In this document: piece after piece, positions 45,344-54,390 of the stretch
How positions within the stretch are numbered: position 1 is the stretch's first letter
Layout: every line of letters begins with the position of its first letter
Source of the DNA: Dehalococcoidia bacterium
GTDB taxonomy: Bacteria; Chloroflexota; Dehalococcoidia; SpSt-223
Reading direction: 5' to 3'
Length of the DNA stretch: 64,000 bases
NCBI GenBank assembly: GCA_025054935.1
Contig: JANWZD010000001.1
Location: 124,001-188,000, forward strand
Program-made: the position numbers and the translations under genes
Notes under the pieces: model-generated
What the model saw: the letters and a program-made list of their open reading frames with translations, nothing else
Told to the model about the DNA's origin: nothing
The model's database searches: none

Positions 45344-45853
45344 ATGAGTGACTTGGTGCCTGTCGTTCGGGAACTGCTCCAAACGACGAGCCGCATGCTG
45401 ATCGACGCAACGAGCGACCTCACCGTCGACCAAGTCAACTGGCTTCCTCCGGGCACGGCGAACACGATCGGCCACACCTACGCCCATATCGTCAACATTC
45501 AAGACCGCTATCTGAATACGTTCATTCTGGGCCAGCCGACCATCTGGGAGCGTGAGGGATGGGGCGAGCGGCTCGGTCTGCCGGAGACCATGCGGATGAG
45601 CCGCGAGGCCGCCGCTCAGATGCGCCTCGATCCGAGTTCCTTCCGTGCCTATGCGGAGCGCGTCTTCGCTGAAACAATGACGTATCTCGAACGGGTTGAT
45701 GCGGCAGAGTTGGCGCGCGAAGTGCAAGGCTATCGCGGTCCGATCACCGTTGCGGAGGTGATCGGGCGGATGATGCCCTTTCACGCGATTTCGCATCTTG
45801 GTGAAGTCGCCGTCCTTCGTGGCCTCCAAGGATTGAAAGGGCTCCCCTTCTAG
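45344..45853 (+). CDS. DinB-family protein
   Basis: 169-residue four-helix-bundle protein of the DinB/YfiT family. Helix patterns include VVRELLQTTSRMLIDATSDL, IGHTYAHIVNIQDRYLNTFI and HAISHLGEVAVLRGLQGL; histidines at H-T-Y-A-H and H-A-I-S-H are likely metal ligands. Metal-dependent thiol transferase activity is the usual suggestion for this fold. The ATG at 45344 has GGGAGGAAG upstream; an upstream GTG at 45299 adds 15 residues without a good site. Confidence 0.72.
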   Translation: MSDLVPVVRELLQTTSRMLIDATSDLTVDQVNWLPPGTANTIGHTYAHIVNIQDRYLNTFILGQPTIWEREGWGERLGLPETMRMSREAAAQMRLDPSSFRAYAERVFAETMTYLERVDAAELAREVQGYRGPITVAEVIGRMMPFHAISHLGEVAVLRGLQGLKGLPF

Positions 45854-46186
45854 GGCGCGGCCGCCGCTCGGGACGCACCTGCTGCCCCGCCCTCGTCACT
45901 CCTGTCCCCGTCAGGCGGAGCGCCTCGAAGCGGCGGCGGACGGGCGGAACGGAGCCCGAGCCCCCCGTCGGTGTCAGTATCCGCTTCCCGTCCTGCCTGC
46001 GGCGTGGGGTGCTGGCTGGGGACGTCTTCCGCTCGCGGCGCGGGACGGAACGAGCGCGCGGGGATGCCCCGCAGGCGCAACCAATGGCCGCGATTTTCCT
46101 GCCGAACGGCCGATGCGGCGCCATTCTCTCCGCCGCTATGCTTCTCGGTCTGCGCGTATAGTCGCGCTGGACCAGTGAGGTGAGGT
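45854..46186. other. 333-bp intergenic region
   Basis: No gene found. It has two GC hairpins: GCGGGG-ATG-CCCCGC (46058-46072) and GCGGCG (46115-46120) / CGCCGC (46131-46136). A TATAGT at 46157-46162 could serve the downstream nitroreductase-like gene but no -35 fits. Confidence 0.45.
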
Positions 46187-47146
46187 ATGCTCGCGCCTAT
46201 GCAGCCTCCGCCATCGCCCACCGAACGCTTGCTCACCTTGCTCCGGTATACTGTGCTCGCGCCCTCCTTTCGCAACAGCCAGCCGTGGCGGTTTGCGGTT
46301 GGCGACCACGCGATCCGCGTCTACGCCGACACGGGCGACCCGCGGTTTGCCGCTGCGATCCCGCCGCGCGAGCGTGACCTGAGCCTCGGCTGCGCAATCG
46401 AGAACCTCACGATTGCCGCCGAGGCGTTCGGCATGCTGGAGTCGGTCTTCCTGCTCCCTGACCCGGATGAGCCGCGCTGGGTTGCCGAGGTCTTGCTAGC
46501 CGCAAACGGGCGCCGACCCTCCCCGGAGGTGGTGGCCCTGTTCGAGGCGATCCCGGCGCGCCATACGGATACGGGGCCGTTTCTGCCGACCCCAGTGCCG
46601 CACCGTCTTCGTCAGCTCCTGCAGGCGGCGGTTGCTGAGCCCGACGTGGCGCTTGTGCTCGTCGATGCCAGCGAAGTCCGGCGGCTTCTCGAGGAGATCC
46701 TTGCTGCTGTCCCCTCGCTCGACGCGATCCTCGCCCGGCTCGCCGCCCTGCTGCGTCCCTCGCCGGGGCACCCCGCCGCCTTTCCTGCTGACCTTGCCCT
46801 CAGCGCACCGCTCTTCGGCGCGCTTGTGGCGAGCGCTGACGAGCGCCTCACCTGGCTTCGGGGCGGGCGGGCCTTCGAGCGGCTCTGGCTGACGGCGACC
46901 GCCTTTGGGCTTCATCTCCATCCCCTAAGCGAACTGCTGCTGATCGACGAGGCGCGCGACATCATCCGGTCGCGCTCGAACGGGAAAATTCCCCTCCTGC
47001 CGTTCCGTCTCGGGTACGGGCGATTGGAGCGCCGGCGCACTCATCGTCGGCCGCTCCGCGAAGTGATTGTGCCGTGGCCGGCGGGAGCTGCCTCGGCTGC
47101 GCCTCCGATGCCGGCTGACCCCCCGCGTCAGGAGGAGGGGCGCTAG
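46187..47146 (+). CDS. Acg-like nitroreductase-family protein
   Basis: 319 residues. LLRYTVLAPSFRNSQPWRF, DLSLGCAIENLTIAAEAFG, ARHTDTGPFLP and a C-terminal RLGYGRLERRRTHRRPLREV are typical of Acg-type/putative NAD(P)H nitroreductases with an FMN fold. It may bind FMN without catalysing reduction. ATG 46187 is immediately behind GAGGTGAGGT; ATG 46199, 12 nt downstream, has the same site at a longer distance and is also possible. It converges with the subtilase gene, with the two stops overlapping. Confidence 0.78.
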   Translation: MLAPMQPPPSPTERLLTLLRYTVLAPSFRNSQPWRFAVGDHAIRVYADTGDPRFAAAIPPRERDLSLGCAIENLTIAAEAFGMLESVFLLPDPDEPRWVAEVLLAANGRRPSPEVVALFEAIPARHTDTGPFLPTPVPHRLRQLLQAAVAEPDVALVLVDASEVRRLLEEILAAVPSLDAILARLAALLRPSPGHPAAFPADLALSAPLFGALVASADERLTWLRGGRAFERLWLTATAFGLHLHPLSELLLIDEARDIIRSRSNGKIPLLPFRLGYGRLERRRTHRRPLREVIVPWPAGAASAAPPMPADPPRQEEGR

Positions 47147-50145
47147 GGGCCGAAGCTGCGGCTGGCAACGAGCGGCAGCCACGTCGTCACGCTTTCCCCG
47201 CCAACGACACTCGTGGAGAGGCTGCCCGCAGCGGGCAGTTGAACGATCTCGAGCCGCGCTGAAGAGACGGTTTTTGCTCCGATCCACGGCCCGGAATAGC
47301 CCGGCGGAGGCACAGCGAGGTCGGGCAGCTCGAGCAAGGTGCTGGTGATCTGGGTCCATGCCCCGCCGAAGAACAGGTCCCGATAGAGGGTTGCCCGCAG
47401 CCCGCTCGCAGGCTCGAAACGCCCGTCGTCGAGTGTTCGGCCCCGCGGCACCAGACGGAGCGATTGTGCGGCGTCGTTGCCGATGTGCCAAGCGTTGGCA
47501 TTGCCGCTATACCAGGGCGGGTCGCCCAGCATAATCCGCGTGCATTTCCCGCCGAAATTGGGCTCGCTGTAGAGATAGAGACCGGCATTGCCATCGCAAT
47601 TCCCGGGGACGAGTAGTCCTGATGGCAGGCGGGGGTCTCCGCTCCCGGAAACGGGCGGTTCAAGCGGCACCCCGTTCGACCGCACTTGGAGAGAGGACAC
47701 CTCTTTCGGCCCGATGCAGTGGACCGCGCAGGGGAGCGTCGCAAGGTCGGGGACAGCGATCGGTCCTGTCAGGGGCATCGCTCGCCCTTGAAACGCTCTG
47801 TCGCTCCACAGGATCACGCTCAGGTTCCCCACGATCCGGAGGGATTGCGCGGCATCGTTGCCGATGTGCCAGTGGTCGGCATCAGGAGCGTCGGCGGTGA
47901 AGAAGGCGCACTTCCCCGCAAACGCCGGCTGGTCGTACAGGTAGACCCCGCTTCCCTGCTGGCCGCCGCAGTCCTGCCCTCTCGCTGGAGGCGGAGGAGG
48001 CTGAAGCGGTGTCCGCTGCCCTGGCCCTGCGCCCACCCCCACGCCCGCGACAACGAGCGCAAACGGCTGACGCGCTCCTTGGGGAACGGTGTAGGCCCGA
48101 ACACTCAGGTGGTAGCGCCCTGGCGGCGCTTGGGGAAGGAAGACGCTCTCGACGGTATTGCAGGCGTCCGCGCGGCCGCGGAGGCAGGGGTCGCCTGGAG
48201 GGTAGGCGCCGGCATTTCCGAGATGGAGGAGCGCGTCCGGACCGCGCACCTCGAGGTCCAGATCATTGACGAGAACGGTTGCGGCGCCCGGCTGGCCGGG
48301 AAAGTCGCTCCACGCTAAGGTGACCCGGAGGGGTCCGGGGCCGGTCGTGAAGATCGTCGCTTCCCATGTCTCGCCCGTGGCGAGCCCGTGCGTCTCATCA
48401 GCAAGCCAGAGGTCGAGCCCAGTCGGCGCGAGGCTAGAGCGCACATTGACGCGGCCGAACCCTGCCACCGGGTTGGGGCGGAGGAAAGGGATTTCCTGCA
48501 CTGCCGGGTCGGTCCCGTACTGTCCGGGGGCGATATCCTCGGCGCCGTTGATCACGAGGGCTTTCAGCAGCGCTCCCGAAGGCAGATCGATGCGCCGCTG
48601 GACGTGCAGCCATTCGCGCACGAGAGCGGCCGCGCCCGCAACGAGTGGCGTGGCCATGCTCGTGCCGCTAGAGAACGCATAGGAGGTAGCGGAGGTTGCG
48701 CCGCGGAGCGGAGAGAGACGCGAGAAGGTGGAGAAGACCTGAGTGCCGGGGGCGACAACATCAGGCTTCAGCCGCCCGTCGGCGGTTGGCCCGCGGCTGG
48801 AGAAGGCGGCGATCCCGTCGATCCGATTGGCAATCGGGTCAGTGGCGATCGGCGGGACCGGCCAGAGAAGGGGGTTCAGCAGGCCGTAGGTGAGCCGGGT
48901 CTCTGGCCGGTTGTTCTCGGACGCGCCGACAGTGAGAACGTTCTTCGCTGTGCCGGGCGAGGCGAGCGAGCGCAGATCGATGCGGCCGGAGCGGTCACGG
49001 TCGCGACCGCTGTTGCCGGCAGCGAAGAGCGCGAGAGCGGCGCGCTCTTGCCACAGCGCGTAGTCGATCTGTTGCGCATTCACGCGGTAGGCACTATCCG
49101 ACCCGCCGCCCCACGAATTCGAGTGGATGAAGGCGCCATCTCGGGCGGCAAGCCGGACGAGGTCGCCCACGTCTGCCGGCGCGGAGAGGGTATTGCCGAC
49201 ACCTCCAATCGCCTGAACGACGATGCCGGCGCGCGGCGCGATCCCGGCCGCGGAGCCGGCGTAGCGCCCCTCCGCGGGACGAGCCCCCGAGGCGACGCCA
49301 CTGCCCAGCGCTGAGCCGGCGACATGGGTGCCATGACCATGCTCATCGCCCCAATTGCACGGGTCGGGGCGCGACAGGCAGTAAGTCTTGACGACCCGGC
49401 CCGCAAAGTCCGGATGGATCGAGGCGAGGTCACCGGTATCGAGCCCGGTATCCGCGATCGCGATCAGCTGCCCCTCCCCAGTCAGCCCGAGCTCATGCCA
49501 GACCTCCGGAGCGCGCAGGACGGCTGCTGCCCGATCGTTCAGGACGTGGGGAACCTCGTGCGGCTCGACCCAGACAACGCCGTCGAGAGCAGCAAGCGCC
49601 GCGACCGTCCCCGGCGCGATCTGAACGCGAAGGTAGCCGGCGAAGCCGTTGTCGACGGCAGCGAGGACGAGTCCGCCGAGCTGGGCGACCGCTGCGCTGA
49701 GGGCACTGAGGTCGATCCCGGAGAAGGTCTGGACGTCATAAAGCGTGGCTGCCGTCTCGCTCACGCTCTTTGCAAGCCGGAAACGCGGGTGCCAAGGGCC
49801 GACCCAGCGGACATGCGGGAGCGCGCGCACCCGCTCGGCAGTTGCGGCGTCCATCTGCGTGAGAAAGGCGTGATCAGGGAGATAGAAGGCGAGGTGGGCG
49901 CCGGCAGCGCGCGCCGCCTCCTTCCACTCCTCCCGCACCGGCCCCGTGAATTGGACAAGCCAGGTTGTCGTCCCTTCTTCGCTCGGGGAAGGTCGAGCAG
50001 CGAGCGGGTCGAAACGTTCGCGCTCCAGTCGGAGGTGGGGGCCGAGGCTTTGCGCTGCGCCACTTCCGCCTTCCCGCGCGCTGAAGACGAGCATGCCGAC
50101 AGCGATCGCTGCCACTGCGCGCCCGATGAGACGGCCGAACTGCAT
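47143..50145 (-). CDS. exported subtilase with two beta/gamma-crystallin-like C-terminal units
   Basis: 1000-residue S8 protease. Signal peptide about 1-31, then an N-terminal propeptide-like part to about 200. Catalytic Asp232 (ADTGLD), His271 (HGHGTHVAGS), oxyanion Asn378 (AAGNSG) and Ser496 (SSGTSMATPLVAG) are all there. A C-terminal beta domain (580-705) of the kp43 type follows. Two similar units then appear, 732-824 and 854-969, each with an opening like VYLYDQPAFAGKC or LYLYSEPNFGGKC, then HWHIGNDAAQSL or AWHIGNDAAQSL, and a mid-unit F-x-G motif. The latter resemble beta/gamma-crystallin/inhibitor-I36 Greek keys, perhaps calcium-binding or stabilising. Probably secreted. GGAGGA lies upstream of the ATG. 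Confidence 0.9.
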   Translation of the reverse strand: MQFGRLIGRAVAAIAVGMLVFSAREGGSGAAQSLGPHLRLERERFDPLAARPSPSEEGTTTWLVQFTGPVREEWKEAARAAGAHLAFYLPDHAFLTQMDAATAERVRALPHVRWVGPWHPRFRLAKSVSETAATLYDVQTFSGIDLSALSAAVAQLGGLVLAAVDNGFAGYLRVQIAPGTVAALAALDGVVWVEPHEVPHVLNDRAAAVLRAPEVWHELGLTGEGQLIAIADTGLDTGDLASIHPDFAGRVVKTYCLSRPDPCNWGDEHGHGTHVAGSALGSGVASGARPAEGRYAGSAAGIAPRAGIVVQAIGGVGNTLSAPADVGDLVRLAARDGAFIHSNSWGGGSDSAYRVNAQQIDYALWQERAALALFAAGNSGRDRDRSGRIDLRSLASPGTAKNVLTVGASENNRPETRLTYGLLNPLLWPVPPIATDPIANRIDGIAAFSSRGPTADGRLKPDVVAPGTQVFSTFSRLSPLRGATSATSYAFSSGTSMATPLVAGAAALVREWLHVQRRIDLPSGALLKALVINGAEDIAPGQYGTDPAVQEIPFLRPNPVAGFGRVNVRSSLAPTGLDLWLADETHGLATGETWEATIFTTGPGPLRVTLAWSDFPGQPGAATVLVNDLDLEVRGPDALLHLGNAGAYPPGDPCLRGRADACNTVESVFLPQAPPGRYHLSVRAYTVPQGARQPFALVVAGVGVGAGPGQRTPLQPPPPPARGQDCGGQQGSGVYLYDQPAFAGKCAFFTADAPDADHWHIGNDAAQSLRIVGNLSVILWSDRAFQGRAMPLTGPIAVPDLATLPCAVHCIGPKEVSSLQVRSNGVPLEPPVSGSGDPRLPSGLLVPGNCDGNAGLYLYSEPNFGGKCTRIMLGDPPWYSGNANAWHIGNDAAQSLRLVPRGRTLDDGRFEPASGLRATLYRDLFFGGAWTQITSTLLELPDLAVPPPGYSGPWIGAKTVSSARLEIVQLPAAGSLSTSVVGGESVTTWLPLVASRSFGP

Positions 50146-50243
50146 CTCGTCCTCCCAGTGGGGTTATAGCAGGAGCGTCACGCACCGATCGCGGACGGCT
50201 GCGCTCCCCGTCATACTTAGTGGCTACTGGAGGAAGAGCGGTA

Positions 50244-50849
50244 GTGAGCGCGCTGCGAGGACGGAGACGCTTGAGAGAGCTGGCGGTTCGGCTGGTAAGC
50301 GCCTATTGGCGGCTTGTCATCCGCGTGCGCTACGGCCGACGCGTCCGGATAGGGCGGAATTTTCGCACGAACGGGCGGCTGGTGATCCGAGGGCCGGGCC
50401 GGGTGGAGATTGGTGACGATGTCAATGCTTGGGCGCACGCGGAAAAGAACGTGCTCATCACCTTCGCTCCGGAGTCGCGCATCCGTATCGGCTCGGGCAC
50501 CCGCCTCAATGGCGCCGGCATCCAAGCGCGGACCCAGATCACGATCGGCGAGCGCTGCATTCTCGGCTCGACCCTGCTCCTCGACACCGATCATCACCCG
50601 CTTGACCCCGCCCGCCGACATGACCCAACGGCGCCCGTCGCCTCAGCGCCGATCACGATCGGGGATAATGTCTGGCTTGGAGGCCAAAGCGCCGTCCTCA
50701 AAGGCGTGACCATTGGCGAGAACTCGGTAGTAGCGTTCCGAGCGGTCGTCGCGTCGGACGTGCCGGCGAATGTTGTTGTGGCGGGGAACCCGGCGCGGAT
50801 TGTGCGCCGGCTCGACCAGAGCGACGAGAGGCAGGAGCCGGCCCCGTAG
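50244..50849 (+). CDS. hexapeptide-repeat acyltransferase
   Basis: 201 residues of left-handed beta-helix type. Hexapeptides such as VEIGDDVNAWAHAEKNVLIT, SRIRIGSGTRLNG, TQITIGERCILGS and PITIGDNVWLGGQSAVLKG then VTIGENSVVAFRAVVASDVP fit the maltose/galactoside O-acetyltransferase group, with a catalytic-type His in DTDHHPLDP. It would acetylate a sugar. GTG 50244 is chosen because GGAGGAA lies 8 nt upstream; GTG 50220 adds 8 residues. Confidence 0.82.
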   Translation: MSALRGRRRLRELAVRLVSAYWRLVIRVRYGRRVRIGRNFRTNGRLVIRGPGRVEIGDDVNAWAHAEKNVLITFAPESRIRIGSGTRLNGAGIQARTQITIGERCILGSTLLLDTDHHPLDPARRHDPTAPVASAPITIGDNVWLGGQSAVLKGVTIGENSVVAFRAVVASDVPANVVVAGNPARIVRRLDQSDERQEPAP

Positions 50850-50934
50850 CGGGGATGCGCCCGTGGGGGCGGTCCAGTCGCGGAGAGCATGCCTGCTGCA
50901 GTGCCGCCCGCCTCTGCCCGCTGACCCGTGACGC

Positions 50935-50940
50935 TATACT
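50935..50940 (+). promoter_or_regulatory. -10 box close to a GTG start
   Basis: TATACT followed by ten bases and GTG at 50951, with no ribosome site. It supports that start and a very short or absent leader. Confidence 0.4.
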
Positions 50941-50950
50941 TCCTGGCTGC

Positions 50951-51886
50951 GTGAATGAATCTCTGCCTCGGGTTCGTCGCGGCGTCCTCTGGCCGCTTGT
51001 TGTTGTCCTCCTCGCGCTGCCTGCCTGCGTACCGAACCCGGTGCCGCCGCTCGCTGCTCCTGCTCCGTCGGGCAGTGCCCCGGCAGGGAAGGAGCAGACA
51101 ACCCCAGTGCCGGTGGCGACCTTCTCGGCGACAGTGCCGGCCAGCGCGAGCATGCCGACCCCGACGGTGCCGAGCGTTGCCGCGACGCCTTCGCCATCGC
51201 CGATGGGGACCCCTGGCTCGATGACGGCGACGAGGACCCCGCCGACCGTGACGAGTGCTCCCGGCACGCCGCCGCCGCTCCCAAGCGCTGCTCAACAGCC
51301 GATCGTCGCCACTCCCGCGCCGAATGACCTGCTCTTCCCCATCTCGCGAGACCTCGCCTTGCCGCCGAGCTATGTGCCGCCTGACCTCGTGCCGATCGAG
51401 GGGATCGTCCCGACGGTGCGCGGCCCCCATCTGATCCGTCGGGTAGTCGTCGAGGATCTCCGCCGCCTCGTTCGCGACATGCAGGCCGCGGGGCTGAACC
51501 CCGTCGTCGCCTCTGCCTATCGCTCCTACGCGATGCAGGAGGCGACCTACGCCTACTGGGTGCGGACGCTCGGCCAAGTCCAAGCAGACCGAGTGAGCGC
51601 GAAGCCGGGCCATAGCGAGCATCAGCTTGGAACGGCGATCGACTTTGCGAGCGCGGAGAATGGCTACGAGCTAGATGAGCGCTTTGCTGCCACCCGCGAG
51701 GGCAGATGGCTCCTTGCCCACGCCGATCGGTACGGATTTGTGCTCAGCTATCCGGCTGGGGCAGAGGCAATCACCGGCTATGCCTACGAACCTTGGCACT
51801 ACCGCTACGTTGGTCCGGCCGATGCCCGAGCGATCGCGGCGTCGGGCCGGCCGCCGATCGAGTACTACCGCGCTCGCTGGCGCTAG
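50951..51886 (+). CDS. VanY-type D-alanyl-D-alanine carboxypeptidase lipoprotein
   Basis: 311 residues. Signal with lipobox LPAC gives Cys26, then a Thr/Pro/Ser-rich spacer of about 90 residues, then an M15 peptidase domain: YRSYAMQEATY, the zinc-site HSEHQLGTAIDFAS (His224, Asp231) and EPWHYRYVG (Glu280, His283). Cleaves terminal D-Ala from peptidoglycan. The long low-complexity spacer holds the enzyme off the membrane surface. GTG start at 50951 depends on the TATACT box just upstream; the frame extends to 50855 without a signal. Confidence 0.85.
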   Translation: MNESLPRVRRGVLWPLVVVLLALPACVPNPVPPLAAPAPSGSAPAGKEQTTPVPVATFSATVPASASMPTPTVPSVAATPSPSPMGTPGSMTATRTPPTVTSAPGTPPPLPSAAQQPIVATPAPNDLLFPISRDLALPPSYVPPDLVPIEGIVPTVRGPHLIRRVVVEDLRRLVRDMQAAGLNPVVASAYRSYAMQEATYAYWVRTLGQVQADRVSAKPGHSEHQLGTAIDFASAENGYELDERFAATREGRWLLAHADRYGFVLSYPAGAEAITGYAYEPWHYRYVGPADARAIAASGRPPIEYYRARWR

Positions 51887-51942
51887 AGCCGGGGGTCGAG
51901 AGGGTGCCGCGCGAGGACTGCCCAGCGCAACAGCCTCCTGCT

Positions 51943-53520
51943 TTACTTAATCTTGTAGACGGTATCGAGGTTGTAGACGTTCGGCGTGGGCAGTTCGACC
52001 CCTTTCACTTTCGGGGTGAAGACGACGAATTGCGAGCGGCTGACGGTGTAGATGACCGGCACGTCCTCCCGGAAGACGCGGTTCGCTTGGAGGAACAGCT
52101 GGCGCCGTTTGGCGACATCCGCTTCGGCATAGGCGAGGTCCATCAGCCGGTCCCATTCGGGGTTGCAGTAGAGCATCGCACGGCGGGGCGCGCCGACCGG
52201 CTTGTCGCAGCCGTAGAAGGTGCGAAGCCCGGTGAAGAAGCCGTTGTCTTCGCCGTTGCTGCCGCTCCACAAATCGCCCTTCGGGAGGTCCCGCCGGCCG
52301 TACGCCTTGTCAACAAAGACACTCTCCTCGTTCGGGATCAACTCCACCTCGACGCCGACCGCCCGCAAGTCGGCCTGAATGGCGACGAGCATGTTCTGCT
52401 CGCCCCGGCCCGTCGAGTAGTCAAGCCCGCCGGGCAGCCGGAAGCCATTCGGATAGCCGGCCTCCGCGAGCAGGCGCCGCGCCATCGCCACGTCGTAGGG
52501 GATCGGCTGCACCGTGGGGTCGAAATAGTCGGTGTCAGGCACGGCGACTTGACCCGTCGGCTGAGCGTAGCCGCCGTACAGCCCGCTCGCGATCGCCTCT
52601 TTGTTCACCGCGTAGTTAAGCGCAAGACGCACGCGCTTCTCTTTCAGCGGCGTGTCCCGCAGTTCCCATGAGCCCTGCGGCATCGCAATCTGCGCCGAGG
52701 AGTTGAGCTGGGCGGTGACGACGATGCCGCGCTGCTTCAGCTGGTTCGCCTGATCGCCGGAGAAACTGAACATCGCCATGTCGAGCTCGCCTTGGGTGAG
52801 CCCGTTGATCACCTGAACGGCTTCGGGGATCAGCCGGAAATGGATCTCATTGGCGATCGGCTTGCGGAACGCGTGCGGCTCCGCGCGCTTGCGGTAAATG
52901 ATCTGGTTCGCTTGCTGGAAAGAGACAAGCTCATACGGCCCGCTGCCCATCGGCTTCTGAACAAAAGCCTCAAACCCGATCGACTGGTAATACTTCTTCG
53001 GCAATATCCAGATGAAGGGCCCTCCGTTCGGGATCGCCGCGTTCGGCGCAGACAGCTTCAGTTCAACGGTGGTCGGGGTCGGATTGGTGACCGAGGTGAC
53101 ATTCAGCAGGTAAGACGTTTGGGGCCATCGGCGGTCGAGGATCTCTTGGATGCTGAAGACGACGTCTTCGGAAGTGAGGGGGTCGCCGTTGGCGAACTTC
53201 ATGTCGGAGCGGATCGTGAACGTCCACGTCAGCCCGTCGGGCGAGACACTCCACCGCTCGGCGACCCAAGGACGCACCTCGTACTTCGGGCCGAACGTCG
53301 TCAGATTGTCGTACAGCGGCCAGTATTGGAACAGGTTGGCCCGCGACGCTTGCGGCGTCGGGTTGCCGATCATCACGCCGACCGCCACCCGCAGGATCTG
53401 CTGCTCGTCCCGCTGCTCTGCCGGCGCTACGCCGCCCGTGGGCGTTGTCGGCGCCGCGGGCGCGCACGCGACGCTCAGAAGCATGATGAACGCGAAAAGC
53501 CGAGCGGCCGTTGCGCGCAT
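51943..53520 (-). CDS. family-5 ABC substrate-binding lipoprotein
   Basis: 525 residues. Lipobox LSVACAPA. LRVAVGVMIGNPTPQASRAN then PWVAERWSVSPDGLTWTFTI and SDMKFANGDPLTSEDVVFSI match the peptide/nickel-binding family. It stands without permease or ATPase genes, so it must use a transporter encoded elsewhere. ATG preceded by GGAGGG. The upstream promoter is the best match to sigma-70 in the window. Confidence 0.88.
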   Translation of the reverse strand: MRATAARLFAFIMLLSVACAPAAPTTPTGGVAPAEQRDEQQILRVAVGVMIGNPTPQASRANLFQYWPLYDNLTTFGPKYEVRPWVAERWSVSPDGLTWTFTIRSDMKFANGDPLTSEDVVFSIQEILDRRWPQTSYLLNVTSVTNPTPTTVELKLSAPNAAIPNGGPFIWILPKKYYQSIGFEAFVQKPMGSGPYELVSFQQANQIIYRKRAEPHAFRKPIANEIHFRLIPEAVQVINGLTQGELDMAMFSFSGDQANQLKQRGIVVTAQLNSSAQIAMPQGSWELRDTPLKEKRVRLALNYAVNKEAIASGLYGGYAQPTGQVAVPDTDYFDPTVQPIPYDVAMARRLLAEAGYPNGFRLPGGLDYSTGRGEQNMLVAIQADLRAVGVEVELIPNEESVFVDKAYGRRDLPKGDLWSGSNGEDNGFFTGLRTFYGCDKPVGAPRRAMLYCNPEWDRLMDLAYAEADVAKRRQLFLQANRVFREDVPVIYTVSRSQFVVFTPKVKGVELPTPNVYNLDTVYKIK

Positions 53521-53559
53521 ATGCCCTCCGAAATAGGGATATCGTAGACAGTCCTCTGC

Positions 53560-53587
53560 ATTGTACGTCCCCGTCGCTCGGTGTCAA
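53560..53587 (-). promoter_or_regulatory. strong sigma-70 promoter of the binding protein
   Basis: Reverse strand: -35 TTGACA (53582-53587, perfect), 16-bp spacer, -10 TACAAT (53560-53565), 39 bp before the ATG at 53520 with its ribosome site in between. Confidence 0.65.
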
Positions 53588-53754
53588 CGTTTATTGCGTG
53601 CCATCCCGAAGCAATGGGAGCGGTGCCGCGAGCTTGCGCGCTCGCCGCGCGGAGGAGTGGCCGGCGGGCATGGAAACGAGCGGCGCCGCCCGGCAGCCGG
53701 GAAGTGCCGCGCGAGGGTGACGCTGGGCGCTCCCGTTCCGGCGCCGCCCTGCTC

Positions 53755-54390
53755 TTAGGGCTCGTGCCAGTTCAGTTCGATCAGGTCTTCCTTGAGAATG
53801 GTCGTCAGTTCAAAGCCGCAGCGCTCGCACCAGCACGGCTCGCGCGCGAGGGGCGGCGGCAGGAGCGGGATCCCGCAGCGCGGGCAGTACCACGCGGCTG
53901 TTCCCCGCGGGCGAACGAGCGGAGCGGCGAGCGGGCGTGTCCGGGCGAGGAGACGGTTCAGTTCGGCAGTTGCGAAGATCGAGTATTCCATTCTCCCCGC
54001 GTCGCAGACCCAAATCGGCCGTCCTGCGCTCTCTGCTCCTCGAAGCGGCTGCCCGCAGCGCAGGCAGAAGACCGGCGAAGTGGCGGCTGGCGGGGTCGGG
54101 AACGGCGGGGAGGGGAGCGGCGGGCGCACGCCAGCAAACAGTCGTTGGCGCTCGGTGAAGCGAAACCACTCGCGGGCAATCCAAGCGCGCTCCCGGAGGC
54201 GGACAGGCGCGTAGTCATCGAGAGGAACCCCTTGCCGGAGCAGCGTCTGCCGGTGCGCCTCCTCATGCGGCACCCCGGCGTCGATCAGGCGGCGCTCAAT
54301 GAGGGTATGAGCGTACCACCGTCGCTGCTCAGCCGAGACCGGCTCAACATAGCGGTCAGGACGCAGTGACGGGTCGGGCTCACTAGTCAT
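53755..54390 (-). CDS. double zinc-ribbon protein, partner of TSCPD protein
   Basis: 211 residues. The N-terminal half is charged and helical (YVEPVSAEQRRWYAHTLIER). The C-terminal half has two cysteine clusters: CLRCG plus WVCDAG (incomplete), then CPRCG plus CWCERCG. Several prolines separate them. Ribbons like these bind zinc or act as redox thiols. Its ATG (54390) overlaps the TSCPD gene end by 8 bp, so the two are coupled; the cysteine pairs may serve the TSCPD protein in the way the C-terminal ribbon of NrdJ does (inference). Confidence 0.65.
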   Translation of the reverse strand: MTSEPDPSLRPDRYVEPVSAEQRRWYAHTLIERRLIDAGVPHEEAHRQTLLRQGVPLDDYAPVRLRERAWIAREWFRFTERQRLFAGVRPPLPSPPFPTPPAATSPVFCLRCGQPLRGAESAGRPIWVCDAGRMEYSIFATAELNRLLARTRPLAAPLVRPRGTAAWYCPRCGIPLLPPPLAREPCWCERCGFELTTILKEDLIELNWHEP

